Assembly: GCA_963978905.1 (NCBI GenBank)
Contig: OZ022257.1
Location: forward strand, 23,389,274 to 23,453,273
Origin: Trichostrongylus colubriformis
Lineage: Eukaryota > Nematoda > Chromadorea > Rhabditida > Trichostrongylidae
Direction of reading: 5' to 3'
DNA: 64,000 nucleotides
The first letter of the stretch is position 1. Each line of letters opens with the position of its first letter. Below, one piece after another: positions 12,376 through 25,200 of the stretch. Position numbers and translations under genes: made by a program. The notes below the pieces were generated by a model. It was not told where the DNA came from. It did no database searches and worked only from the letters and a program-made list of their open reading frames with translations.

Positions 12376-15300
12376 ATGGGATCATCATGGCACAATGCTA
12401 AATTCTACATGAAAGTGGCGCCCATATCTGTGTTGCTCACGGCTTTCATCGCCTTGGTCGTCTATGTTATGTGGAGGTGAGCTTCAATTTAAGCCTTTCA
12501 ATAGTTCCGCGAGAAAAACTGAGATGTACAGTGGGATGAAAGAGAGATTTCGAGCTAGCTGGTCAGATCCCGTGCTAGTCAGAGAGTCTTGCTGCTCTGT
12601 GTGCAGAAAGATCATTCCAGATGGTTACTTTCGTGACTTCTGTAAGGCTGCAGTTATGCTTTGCGAAACTGCAGCTCGCATGGTCGTACGATGGGTTTGA
12701 TTTTGCACGATCGTAGAATCGCACCGCATCGTTGGATCAATACATATCCAATGTTTACTCATACTGCAAGAACTTCAGAATCTTCGTATGCTGTAATCGC
12801 AGCCTAAGTCTCCTCGATGTGCCCTTGTTGCCACCCGGCAATTAGTCTTAAGGGGCACCAAAGTCGGTCGAACTAGGACTGGGAAACTAATTGGACCTAC
12901 TCGGTGGACCACTCTTTCTGCGTCCCGGTCGCTCCTCTTTCCTTCTGTGAATACTTCCCGCCTTTTTCATGCGACATTTTCCCGAGCTCCTCGCAGTAGC
13001 GAATGCAAGTATTCATGTGGGTTTTTTACGTGATTTTTCCTTTACTGTTAGCCATTTGAAACCTCAGCTCAATACATTTTCTCCGACAATATCCATATGC
13101 CGCACTGTTAGAAGATCGAGAGAGAAGATGAGGATTCGATGTGATTTTGCGAATGAGACAACGAATGAGATCGATGACAATGAAGACACTGACTACTATG
13201 CAGATGATTCTGGAGAATTCAATGATGACTTATTCTATTGCAGCATACACCTTTTCAATCCCGTCCCTTTGAGAATTCACATGAACTGCTCCCAATTCCT
13301 AGGACCACAAGGCAGGCAACACCTGGAAGAGTACAAACGTAATCGGACAACTCTTACACAGAAAATCGATCTACAGATGTCCAAGTAGGTCGGGTTTTAG
13401 CCGAATCTACCATTATTAATCATACTAAAATCAAATGGTGTTTAGGTGTTGGTCCATTAGGAAACGGCGTTATCTTCCGACGGAGGTGCCTGATACTATG
13501 GAAGTCCACCACCACATGTATTTCCTGCGGATTGTCAGCAAGGTAATCGCCGTAGGTCAGAAAGCAAAAGCACATAAATAGGGGAGGGAATGACATAATA
13601 CAAGGGTTTAGGGTTCGCATTTACTATGATAACAGAGATGTTAAGTGGCAAGCCCTAAAAGGAATCTCATTGATATCTAATATCCGTTACTACCAGAGTT
13701 CATGATGGTGCTGGGCAAAAAAAACCAGACGGAGAGGGGGAAAGGTTATACGGCATATGTCGCATGGGCTATGCAACGCGCAAGTTAAGCCCTGGTTATG
13801 CCTTCACAGGCTCTGCTTGTACCGAGAATTCCCGGATTGTGATAAGGGAGCCATCTGTCTTCAGACCGAAGTGATTGGCCCGACTGTGAAATGCACCTGT
13901 GGACCCAGGCCCCCCACCGACTGTGGTTTTATGGGCGCTTTTGTTAGATCTATGATTTCATGGTGGAACCACGTTGTTGTGGGCAAAAGAAATGAAGGTT
14001 CTTGCCCCCCGCTAGTTGTAAGAGAGAATAATGAATCTTCACGTGATAACTGGCTAACTACTGAAAACCTTAATTTTGTCCAGTCGCTTTCTGAAGCGCA
14101 TTAATTCGACGATCAATTACAGAACTACGATTTTTTGGAAGAAGTGATGACAATGATGTACTCACCACTTCACTTCTATTGCTTTGTAATCGACAGCAGC
14201 GCAACGGAAAAATTCGAAGAATTGGTAGGTTTCCTTTGAGGGCGGTATCCCTACTTTATATTTAACCTTCGTCTGTCTGTACGTCCGTGCGTCCGTCTGT
14301 CTGTCACGGAATTCGGTATTATATGAAAAACGACCCGTGGATATAGAGACAAGTTTGGGAAGTCTGGGATGGTTAGGGCATGGGACAGGAAGTAAAAACG
14401 ACGCATGGACCATGTTTAAGCTCCTCCCACGTTGTACAGGGCGTGCACTGGGTTGTTCCGTTTTCAGACCGAAAATTGCTAATTTTGATCGAATGCGCCC
14501 CAAAAATCTACGATGAGCTTTTTGAAGTCATGAGGGAGGCGTGGAGACAGTGTGGGGAACATTTGTAGTGGTGGGCGTAGCGTGGACGTTACATGAAAAA
14601 CGACCTATGGAAATCGGGACAAGTGTGGTATGGGTAGGGCATGGGACAAGAAGCAAAGACCACACATGCACCAAGTTAAGCTTTGCCCACGGTGGGTGGA
14701 GCATGCTCTGGAATGTTCCGTTTTCAGATCCGAAATTTCCAGTTGAGTTCGAATGTGTCACAAGCAAGGGGAGAGGATGGAATTAGGTCAGCGATGAGAT
14801 TCTGAAGGTCGAGAAAAGATCCTGGGCACAGTGGGCGGAGCATTTGAAGTGGTGGGCGGAGCTCGGGCGTTACATGAAAAACGACCGGTGGGGATAGGAA
14901 CAAGTTCGGGATGGGCAGGGCATGACACACGAAGTAAGGAGGGCAATGCACAAAGTCAAGCTCTTCCCACGGTAGGGGCATGCACTGTAATACACTGTCT
15001 TCAAGAAAAGAGCGATTTCGATTGACCCACTGACGCACATGGTGTTTCGCGCACATCAGTGTGGGTAGCAAACTGGGTAGGGATAAAGAAGGAATTGAGA
15101 ACTGAGAAGAGGTGGTCTATGCTCGCGGCTGGCTGGCTCTGCTGTCCTCGTCGTATCAACAAGCGGTCGGTGATGCAGAGTGCGCAAAACCTCGTCTTCC
15201 ATCGTGGAGTGTCCTATTTCTCAAGCACTTAACGTTTTCGTTCTGTATTCTCTTCAATTTTGCTCTACTGAGCATCTCAACACCACAATTATTCCCGAAG

Positions 15301-18300
15301 TTACTCTCCGATGTATCTTTGACATAAAGCCCTCACCTTATAGAAAGACATCAAATTTTAGGTGCGAACACTTGGCGAATGTATTATAAATATTATTGTA
15401 CCACCTAATACTTATAACACTAGCACTGCTCATGGTACGCTCTCAGCTATCAATGCTTGCTATGTAGGAATGGAAGATTTCCCGTGGAAACACACCATCG
15501 TTTCAGCAGTATGTGGCCTTTTCTACGAATTCGCTACAGTTCATCTTAACAGAGTGTTCAGGAGAATGAAATACCTATCCATTCGGTTCACCACATTGCG
15601 GACAATGCTAGAAGGCTCGGAGATGCAGCACGGCTTGGAAGGGTGACGATCTCGGAAGAACACGCAAGAATCCTTGGGGGAGATGACTTCTTCCAGGCTA
15701 ATCCCAGAGATCAAGGTCACGATTTTATACACACAAGAATTTACTGGCTTTTCGTTTTTTGGTGAGGCTTTCGTTTCAGAGTATCTACGGCGAACTGTCT
15801 GCACCTGGTTAGATGATCAGCGTTTCCCCCTCACAATACCTCGGAATTTTCAGCCTCCTCTGTTCAGATTTCTCGGTGAGCAGAACCTAGAGAATTGTCA
15901 GGTGAGTGCTCTTCGACTACTACTTCACAGAAAAATGTCTGCACATACACATTGGAATTTGAGGAAGGCTGCTATGAGTATACGCCGGACACTCCGCCTA
16001 CTCGTGTTTCCATCATAAGAAACATGTCCTGTTCCCTCAAAGACATCGGAAGGGGGTAATTTTGGCTTACGGTAGAACAGACGTAGTGTGGACGAGTTTA
16101 AGTGACCGCCACTGCACAAACTCGCCAATTTGACGCCTTGGCATGGTGCCGAAAGGAGATGTTTCTATTATAAATTTGTTTTTTCTTTTACTTTTTAATT
16201 TGTTCTTTCTTATATTGTTTCTAGACGTACTTACATGAATGCTATTGTAGTGGGAATGGCCACACCACTGCGCTGGGAGTCAGGTGCTACAATTAACGTT
16301 GGCCCGCGGCCCGTCTCCTACAGCGGACAACTCGGAAAGTCAGTGTGTTGGATGCGACTAGGATGCGAATACACAACGCAGCGTCGCGCTTTTGAGTCCG
16401 GGTTTTTTCGCCTATTATCGCTTCTAATCTTGGGTGTTCGTTACAAAATGCTCATTTCTTTGCATCTCTCCCTTGTTTCGGACCTCTTCTGGTTCCTTTG
16501 AATATCCTAGTCAGGGTCGAACACAGCCTTCCGGTCAGAGTCAGTGATAGGGGTAATGCGGGTGCTCAGCGATGCCAGCGGCAGGGCATGATTGCGTGTC
16601 GCGTCCCCGCCCATGCCAATCTGCCACTCTGCATGTACCTATTGAGAACTCTCAAAGTGAGTCACGCAGATAAAAGCTAGTAGTTTGAGAAGACTACAAG
16701 TGGCGAGATCTCTGTCGAAGGGAGCGCCCTTTAGCTTCGGAAATGGCGTTTTTTCACGAGCTGCCACATGTTTCATCCAGTCCAGCCCTATTTTTATTTG
16801 GCTTCAAAGGTGGGAATTGCCTTTATCTCTGCCTTCAAAAGGTCAGGTTAATCCATATGTTTCGGACCACCCCGTCCAATTTTTTTTGTTATTTCACCGT
16901 TACATTCATTCTACGTTATATGCACCACAATTATCTGCAATATATTAGGTTGCTCGGAAAAAATGCGCGTTTAAATTCAAAATTTTCTTTGTTATAAAAA
17001 CGAAAGTAAACAAGGTTAATTCAAAAGATAACCTCCATTACTATCAATGACTTGTTGCCAACGTTTATGCAAAGAATGGATTCCTCTTTCGAATAACTCG
17101 GCCGGCTGCGACTCAAAGTAGTTGAACACCCAGAGGTGGGGTTTTTCGCGGTTTGTGAACTTTCTCACAGTCAGGGACTGCTGCATCGACCGGAACAGAT
17201 GGTAATCGGATGGTGCTAGGTCTGGGCTGTATGGCGGATGAGGCAGGACTCCCCAGCCAAATTATTCATTTTCTTACAAAGTGATTTTCGCGACATGTGG
17301 ACGAGCGTTGTCGTGGAGGAATTTTGTTGACGTCGATTCGACACCTTGACGACGCAGTGCTTGGTCCACGCGGTTCAACTGGTCTTTGTAGATGTCCGCC
17401 GTAACTGTTTGACCCGAATCCAGGACTCCAAAGTACTCCAAACCTTTGCTGCTCCACCAAATACAGGGCATCACCTCTTTGCCGTGTATATCCGGTTCCG
17501 GAGTAGGTTTTGGAGTGTCCCGGCGTTTGACCACTGTCTTTTTCGCGTTGTGTTGTCGAAGCAGATCCATTTCTCATGTGATGTAACAACAGAGCCGAAA
17601 AAACCGCTGTTCTTGGAGCGACGAAGAAGAATTCCGGCCATTGCCACTCGTGTTGCCTTGTTTGCGTCGCTCAGCTGGTGCGGTACCCATTTTCAAAAAT
17701 ATAATATAAATATCATATACATTCAAAAAATATACAAAAATATACCAAAAGATGCACAATAAAAATCTCTTCCTAAGGAACTAAACTGTTTCAAAAAATT
17801 CTATATAGTAAGAGAAAAATAAATAGACAAAGCCAACAAACTCAACGCGCATTTCTTTCCGAACAACCTAATATTATCGACGCATTGGGCTCTATTTGAT
17901 TTTCTCGTGTAGAACTCAATCGACCACTGGTCGATGAAAAGTTGGATGTCGCTTTTAAGACCTGTCATATATGTATGTATACACGAAAAATTTGCGTAGA
18001 GAGCACAATAGGTGATCATTCGTTGGCTTGGGATCAGTGCTAAGCAATGGATGAGGAGGAAATGCTACCGAAAGTATTCCAATTTTCCTGTGTTGGTCGT
18101 AGCGATGGAATCGAAAAGGGGGTGGTCGTGAGGAGAAGAAGCTATTTCGACACTGACGGAGCTGCGATCCTGGATGTTCGGCCCGACAAGACACGGTCAT
18201 GTATCCTTTGACCCATCCTCTGAAACCTCGTACACGCTATCCTCACATTAACTATATATTTATCTCTTTGTCTTATATATTTACGTATGCTTCATGGGGA

Positions 18301-21300
18301 TCACACGGAAAGTCTCACGCGAAAAAGCAAGAATCTTCCTGTGATAGCTCCTTCAGTAGCGTCGACGAGGCGGAACTGTTGGGAGGAGGCACGGCTACGA
18401 GGGTTGCGTTAGCAAAGTGTCGAAGGTGACATGGTCAGAGACGCAGAGTGGGAAACTAGTGAACAATGGCGCGAAACTTTGAACTGCGCTTTTCTCATCG
18501 ACAGCTGTCCATAGGTTGCTTGGCGAGAATTTAGCCGCGGACAGCTGTCCATAGGTTGCTTGGCGAGAATTCAGCCGAGAACTCGTCTGAAGTCTGGCCG
18601 CGCTGCTGTTATTCCATCTGTCGTCTGCGCTGGAACAAAGGAAATTTTTCGGTCCTTCTCGTGTCTATTCATCTACCGATCTAGTAAAGTGTTTTTTAGT
18701 TTAGTTTTTTATTTGAAAGGAATAAGTATCATGGGGTTTCTGTGGCCGTTTCTTCTAACACACATTCTCCTTTCTTTATTGCGGCGACTGTTTTGCATAA
18801 CCATGCAAACACTCGTTGGAAAGAACAGAACATAGCGACATAAAATCGTGAACTCAGCTATTGTGTGCTTTTGTGGGCAAAAAGCGCTACACTTTCAGCC
18901 CCTACTGACCTCGTGATCATTCTGAGCTGTAATGTTTCAGTACCACGAGTGCACTGTCAAATGACGGCTGGATGGCCAGAATCCTTTTCATGAACTTGGG
19001 CTAGGATCGGTACTGTATGTATATCATGGGATTATTGAAGTGTCCACAATCACTGAAGATAAAACAGTTTTTGAATGAATGATGCCAGTGCTGCACCACT
19101 AGTTGAGAGATCATATCTTCTAACTCCTCCGGCCTCCAGTGAAGAAAATCCCATGCAATGCCCGTGAAAAAATGAAGCCTTGATGAGCCCAGTGCTATGC
19201 CATTACAAAAGTAGCGGAATCTCGGGACCCTTTCAAATTTTTACATAGCACCCAATGAAAGGTGATGTGAAACGTATGGATCACCCTACTGATTTAGGGA
19301 AGGTCTCAGAGAATGGTGCCATTGAGAAGTGTTTTAGGCTAAGGCAAGCTATGGTACTAGAACTGTCAGCAAGACGATGATCAATGGTGATGCTGTTCCT
19401 CCTCACCACTCCCATCCCTCCCGTTCCTTTCGCGGCTCCACTTCCTCCATTTCTCCTTTTGCATGCTCGTTTCCACTCTCCACTGGCCTCCTATTTGCGA
19501 AAAAGCGATAAGAAACCACTGATAATGCGAATTATTTTAAGCCACCATTTTCAGCCGCTGTCTCGGGATTTCGATAGAAACGTTGCATTGGATGTATGCC
19601 ATACGAATTATTACGACCGTAGAGGCAACTGTGTCGTCGGTATGGAGGATTACAAATATACAACGTAAGTGAATTTTTTATTCGGAAAAAGTCTCGCCTG
19701 TACGGGGGGTCCAAAAAAAAGTGATTTTGTTAGCGGCTTGTTTCCACTGAGTATACAAAACAGAGGGTAATGAAGGAGATGAAAGTATTAGATCAAAATA
19801 TTCCTGGAGTTCCTCTCAGAACAGAAACGAGCTGTGGCCCACTATTTTCTCCGTCACAAAAACATGGAGCTTTCAGTCGGCGCAGTCGGGCTTCAGAGCA
19901 ACTAAGGTATTAAGATCCTCCTAATACAGGGGGAGCCAGGTTCCGTGGTAGAACTCTAGTGAGAAGCTTCCTGAGAACTGACCCATCGGTTCATTGAAGT
20001 CACAGTATGGGAGACCTCTAGTGAGAAGCTTCCTGAGGACTAACCCATCGGTTCATTGAAGTCACAGTATCAGTCTGGCGGCGGCGTGGTCAAGACTGTT
20101 TGAGTAATGCTGAGGTGGAAGCTTCATCTGCTCTTTTATCGCGGCACAGTTAAGGCTGCAAATACCTCTCCCTGTTCTGTTCTGCTATTCCTCTCATAAT
20201 AGCAAATCCACTGAACTACCGTAAAAGCGGTCAAAAGGGTCGATTATATCCCCTAGTCTTTAGCGCCCACAATACAGAGCTCTCGCTGTTTGAAGAACGC
20301 TGCCATGATCCGAAAAGTCATTTCATGCCTCACACTCACCTCCGTAGGGGATTCAATGGTAATGGCACGTTCTGGCTCTTGGAAACGAAGGGCGTTACGA
20401 ACCCGGAGAAAACAGAATGTTCAGGAGCACCACTCGATAAGAATTCCCTAAGGTCCCCAGTGTGACGGACCTCTGCAAGATTGTGAACGAGGGTGGCGAA
20501 ACCTAGGATTTTGCCGAGTTGAGGTGACACATCATATTCACTCAGAATAAGTCCCGATCCTGTTTGCGCAGAAGGCTCCCACGGAGTTTAGTGATAATAT
20601 GAGGTGAGCTCTTGAATTTGGGTATGGGAATGCCTTGTCAGAATTTGTTGAAGTTCTACTAATGTGGGGTTAAAGGTGGAGGAAAAAATTACTTTTTCGG
20701 CACCCCGTATTGAAGTGTGCTGCTCGATACAGTTTTGCAACGATATTAAATAATTTGTATCTCTCATTAGCAGTGTTGTTTTGAGAAGAGGCTTACCGTA
20801 AAAGGCTTTGCGGGCCCGCCCTGTGTATGGAACCTAGGTGTAATAGAAAATCAAAGAGAGTCAAGTGACCACGTACTCATTTATGAACTTGTTCTATGCC
20901 CTCCTAAAGAGGTGACTCTATGCCGAGCCACTCTATGTCACTGGCTCGCGATTTCTTTCCGCCTCCTTGATTACTTTCACCTCAGAGGCATTGAGAAAGC
21001 TGACAAAAAAAAATTTCGTAAATATTACCCTTTCTCTTCTGCATGAAAGACAAAAGGTAGGACAGAGGTTGAGGTGACGTCGCTCTAAGGTGGCTTGTAA
21101 CACCTCAGAGCACCGCCACGGTATGAAGAAAATGAGAACTAGGGAGACATATGGCGAAGCTCCTTTTGAAAAATGGCGACTTCGGATCTCTCTCGCGATC
21201 CCGTAGCGCTGCCAGTCTCGCACCTTAGAGACTGCCTTGCATGCGCTGGGCGAATTGCTGCGAAGGCGGGTCAAGGTTTGCAAGTGGCTGACTTGGTCTC

Positions 21301-21539
21301 TCGCCCGTCTGGAACTACCTCCACCGACTAGTGATCAGAGGGGGTGAAAAAGAAGAAGTGGTCGTTATCGTTCGACTTGAAATGCTTTTTCTGAACAGAA
21401 CTTGTTTTCCAGGGAATCGCGTAATCTGTTTGTGAAAGCAGATCCGGACTTTGATCACGGAATCGTTCAGTGTGTTAGTGAGTTCGTCTACCGGCGAACG
21501 TACAAGGAAAGCTGCGATAAAATTAATTACATTGTCTGA
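12376..21539 (+). CDS. Uncharacterised Cys-rich protein with N-terminal signal anchor
   Basis: I do not recognise this family. Six exons join in phase: 12376-12476, 13112-13384, 13810-13925, 15780-15901, 19555-19664 and 21413-21539 (TGA), giving 849 bases or 282 residues. Exon 1 starts just after a CTCTACAG acceptor and encodes a short tail with two Lys, then a hydrophobic segment at about residues 14-33, so a type II membrane or secreted protein is likely. An acidic linker with NET, NCS and NRT glycosylation sequons follows, then a Cys-dense stretch (exon 3) that is loosely EGF-like. Cysteines continue to the C terminus, which fits extracellular disulfides. The exon 3 donor (GTTTTA) is weak, and the exon 3-4 join is the least certain. 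Introns hold a mariner and a TIR element. The 5' end may be trans-spliced. Function unknown. Confidence 0.55.
14255..15040 (+). repeat. Dispersed minisatellite-like repeat (forward copy)
   Basis: It begins with a CGTCCGTCTGTCTGTC microsatellite-like stretch, continues with three diverged units of about 230 bases sharing a GGGTAGGGCATGGGACA core and a GCCCACGGTGGG motif, and ends in a segment like TCAAGAAAAGAGCGATT. The same order is seen at 59045-60700. It sits in intron 3 of the unknown membrane-protein gene. Confidence 0.65.
16945..17871 (-). mobile_element. mariner-family transposon, decayed
   Basis: Terminal inverted repeats begin TTAGGTTGCTCGGAAA on the left and, read from the right, TTAGGTTGTTCGGAAAG. 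Both are flanked by TA. On the minus strand a broken transposase is readable: a KWICFDN-like segment, a long middle stretch ending HDNARPHVAK (17570-17274), and downstream in another frame HPPYSPDLAPSDYHLF near 17195-17245. The N-terminal DNA-binding region is mostly missing and frames are interrupted, so it is non-autonomous. It lies in intron 4 of the 12376-21539 gene. Confidence 0.85.
18500..18579. repeat. Two-copy 40-bp tandem duplication
   Basis: The 40 bases from 18500 are repeated from 18540 with few changes; both begin GACAGCTGTCCATAGG. Confidence 0.85.
19703..20707 (-). mobile_element. TIR DNA element, GGGGGTGC family (copy 1)
   Basis: The left end reads TACGGGGGGTCC and the right end GGCACCCCGTA, with TA at each outer edge. 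Inside, it is the diverged reverse complement of the element at 30252-30994, sharing a TGTATACAAAAC segment and a long middle block. A 62-base tandem duplication is present at 19954-20069. No transposase is visible. It begins 38 bases after exon 5 of the host gene. Confidence 0.65.
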
Positions 21540-21974
21540 TAGTTGCCTTCACTCTAGGAAACCTCATGTATACCTCTGATAGAGGATATCTATGAATGTG
21601 CATACCTCGTCCAATTTATGACCTTCCAAGACGGGCCCTGAATCTCATCACTAAATGTGCTTCGTAACATTTGCTAGCATTTCTTTCACTGCTGATCTGA
21701 TTTGCGCTCCTTAGCGCTCTCACGCTCTCTTGGCTATATATGCTATCTCACCTGTCCATATTACATCTATAATACATGATGTTGAGGTGATATCAATCAT
21801 ATGTATTCCTGAGGTAATTATTCCTTGCGACCTAAACTTGGGTGTGTACTGCCCTGAATGCCTTGCCATTGCTTATCTTATCGTTGACATCTCCGTACTC
21901 TCGGATTGCTCGAATCGATAGTCTCTGTGGTTTACTCAGTTATTCCCGTTTCATAAATAATGTTGTTGTTATAC

Positions 21975-21980
21975 AATAAA
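21975..21980 (+). promoter_or_regulatory. Candidate polyadenylation signal AATAAA
   Basis: A canonical AATAAA lies 436 bases after the stop of the unknown membrane-protein gene and about 230 bases before the splice acceptor that precedes the kinase start. It is a plausible 3' end signal, though distant. Confidence 0.35.
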
Positions 21981-22201
21981 GTGGTTTCATATAGCTTTGT
22001 ATTCGAAGTTCCCGATACTTTGAGGTAATTCAGATGACACCCGTACCCCCCAAAATGCTATCACTTCTTCATATTTTTTATATTGCCTTTTTTGTTGAAT
22101 TGTTTTAGCTGTGCTGTGGTTTGGCTTCAAATGCCTTGTCTCATTATGCACCTGTAATCCATGAGTTTCCTCGTGATCCTCGCAACAAAAATGGTTTCAC
22201 A

Positions 22202-22208
22202 TTTTCAG
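22202..22208 (+). promoter_or_regulatory. Probable trans-splice acceptor for the kinase gene
   Basis: A TTTTCAG consensus acceptor lies five bases before the ATG at 22214. In nematodes this position is typical of spliced-leader addition. That fits a start at 22214, although an upstream cis-spliced exon cannot be excluded. Confidence 0.45.
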
Positions 22209-22213
22209 TCTGC

Positions 22214-25200
22214 ATGGAACCCTATTCCTATGATGAGATCACACAGGCTCCTATACCTGAGCCATACTACCTTCATCATCTTTTAAAAATGAGCTATGGA
22301 ATAAACCAAGGTCTGCTCTGCTTCGGTGGTTCAGAAAGAACATTGTTTAAAGAGATACCAGTCATTTTTGTTCAGCGGCGTTGAAGGAGCTCACTGGCTA
22401 CGACGATTGCAATTTTCTCCTAAATGATGTGATTTGGGAAACTGCGGGCGCTGGTCCTTCCCAGGCTATTCTGAAGGTGTCGAATCCTCTAGAAGCAAAG
22501 TGCGATCAGAACATCGGTAGGAGATTGTATATTTTGCATGAGAAAAAAGCAAAATGCTCTCCGTTTTCTTTGGAGTTGGTCATACATTCACCGAACTGTT
22601 TGATTATGAGGTTCAGTAAAGGCTGAATCGGTGGGAGGAGAGCAAGGTCAACTATTGTAGCCTTGCACGATTTCGCTGTTGACATTAGCCTCCCTATGGG
22701 GTGATGGTGGGATGCCGCGCATCCCTATGGGATCCAATATTATTAGAGTATGTTATTCGCAGAATCTCACAATCTGTTGGCTCTCATGTATTACGAGGGT
22801 CGATGAAACAAGGCATTAAAAGCCACAATAGAAATTTAGTTTCAATACAAACCTTTGAAACATGTAACATTCATTTGCCTGATCGCCAATAGGATATGCA
22901 TACCCAAAAACTTCAGTAATAAATCAATAATTAATCTCATAAATCACATCGTAACCGCGGCTCCACTATGTAAGCAAACACTAACACCTGCTTACGCTAT
23001 TCTAGGAAATGTAATGGGGTCTCTCCAAAGTGGGCCACGATAGACCAATTTTTCGATAGTTTTGCATGTTCTGTACTTTTTTGCTTCTCATTTTTGTGAG
23101 ATGTTTTTCTAAGATGAGAAATAACTGGTGACTTTTGTACGAGCCTATAAGGAAAAAGGTTCGTGATATGTGGATAAGTTTTCTGCACTACAACTTTCTT
23201 AGTGCTTCTTTTGTAATGAACCATACTCCCGTGAGCTCCTTCATACATATCAGGTTGTCCCAGTCTTGTAGGACTTTCTTGAATCATAACTTTTTATTAT
23301 TTTTTCTTCCAACAAACAACAATTAGGCAACAACATATTCACCATTGTTATCGACAACACTCTGTCACCACATAGGTAGATCCACATAGGTAGATCGTTC
23401 CCTCCTCTCAGAACTCTGGGTTCTGAGAGTCGAAGAATTAGCGATCGCCTTTGCAAGCAAGTCATAATCAACGAATTTTCTCATTGGCCAGGAAAAATTT
23501 AAGAGTACGGGTAAGGTGATAGTCAGAAGGGGCAATGTCTGGAGAGTATGGCGGGTGGGGGAGGACATCCCAGCCGAGCTCGTGTAGCTTGGCCTAGGTA
23601 GTTTTCGCGATGTGAGAGCTGGCGTTGTCATGAAGTAGGGTAACCGCGGACCCTTTCCTTCGCTTTTCTCGATCAACGACGGTGAGCTGCTGGAGCTGGT
23701 GGGTGCATACGGTAGCGGTGACTGCTCGTCTTGTACCTCGTGCAAAAGCATTCCTTCCGCGTCCCAGAGGTACACAGTCCTGAGCGTGGTTTGTCTTCCA
23801 TGTCAATCTCGCCGTTGCTGAAGCTGACGAGGCAGCGGCGCGCTGTCTCGTAGCTCACACATCCCTTGCCCAATGCAGTGTTGATGAAGTCGCAAGCTTC
23901 CGTCGCTTTGGTGCCGCAGGACCACTCATAGTAGATGACACCGCGTGTTGGGTGGGTATCGACTTCGGGCACTGTAGCTCTCTCCACGGGATCTGGTGGA
24001 TCAATATATACATTTTTACAAAGCTTAGAGAACCTTCTACCATATTCCTGGACCGCCCAGATCTATCTCGAAGTAAACAAGAGTTATTGATTTTTTTGGG
24101 AAAATCCTACATGACTTTTGGGACAACCTAATACTTCCTGACATTTCTTTCATTGATGAAAATTTTTCTTCCTGAACCTTTTCGGAGTGCTACCCTCACA
24201 GTACACATGAGCTTCTCAATTTGGTAACATTTACACGTGGTTCATTCCACAGATCCTCCGTTGTTTTACCCATTTAGGAGGCAGGCTACAGCGGCTATAC
24301 TATCACTATTTGTATGGTGCTGGTTTGGTGGTATCTTGCTCCTTAGCTGAGACAGTTTGAATCTGCAAAATGAGCGACATTTCATTTGTATAGATTCTCT
24401 ACTCACTACCCTGTATTTTTGCTTAGCTCGCTGCTACCGTCAGAATGAAGTACGTGATGGGCTTTAGGGGACTCAAGTTGGGTCACTACGTTAGGCCGTG
24501 TTCATACTTTGCGCCAGCAGGGCGTGGCTGCGTTCACAGGTAGTGAGGCAGAGTAGCACGAGGGAGGAGCTGAGACGACGCAGGCAACGAGACAGCGTGG
24601 CACAGGCGGAGACGCAGAGACATGCAGCCACGCTCTGCCGCCGGCACCGCAAAGTATGCCTAACTGCGCGTGAAAGAAGCCTTGCTGGCCCCGTTGCGAA
24701 CTACTCACGCCCTATCGGAATTAGCCACTTGTTCGAGTGAGTTCACCTCCTTTGAGTATCCTGGCGGAGCCCCATTCTGTAGTTGCCTGCTTCGGGTGAT
24801 GGTGATGATCCTCATGTTGTCACCTGAACGGAAAATCATTCTGACTGTATTCACTAAAAAAGGGTATTCCTGACGGAATTGTTTCCGCATTTCTTTTCAG
24901 ATTTCCAGGTAAAAATTTGTCAAATCCTCAGCGAAAAAGGAATTAACTGCCCAAAGACCATCAGGCGACTGGATGGGCGTGAGTGGGGACGAGAGGAGAT
25001 TGTGGATGGAGGTAAAAGCCAGCCTACATACATATGCTTTATGTGATGCATTTTGTAATATTCTTTGTCTTATAGTATACCTTCCCGTGCGGCTGTTCGA
25101 AGTTATTCCTGGATCGAACCTTGAAAATTTCACGTACGACCCTGATATTGTTGAGGAAATCGGCGAAGTTCTTGCGAGATTTCACATGATTGCTGACCAG

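Noticed and set aside
15362..15646. A 94-codon plus-strand frame containing GMEDFPWKHT, resembling GMEDYKYTT in exon 5 of the unknown gene.
   Set aside because: Its start phase does not fit between exons 3 and 4, and the resemblance is short. It may be an alternative or relic exon, so it was left out of the model.
22116..22213. Open frame upstream of the kinase ATG that continues in frame and could be extra N-terminal coding.
   Set aside because: A TTTTCAG acceptor sits five bases before the ATG at 22214, and the residues upstream do not resemble the kinase family.
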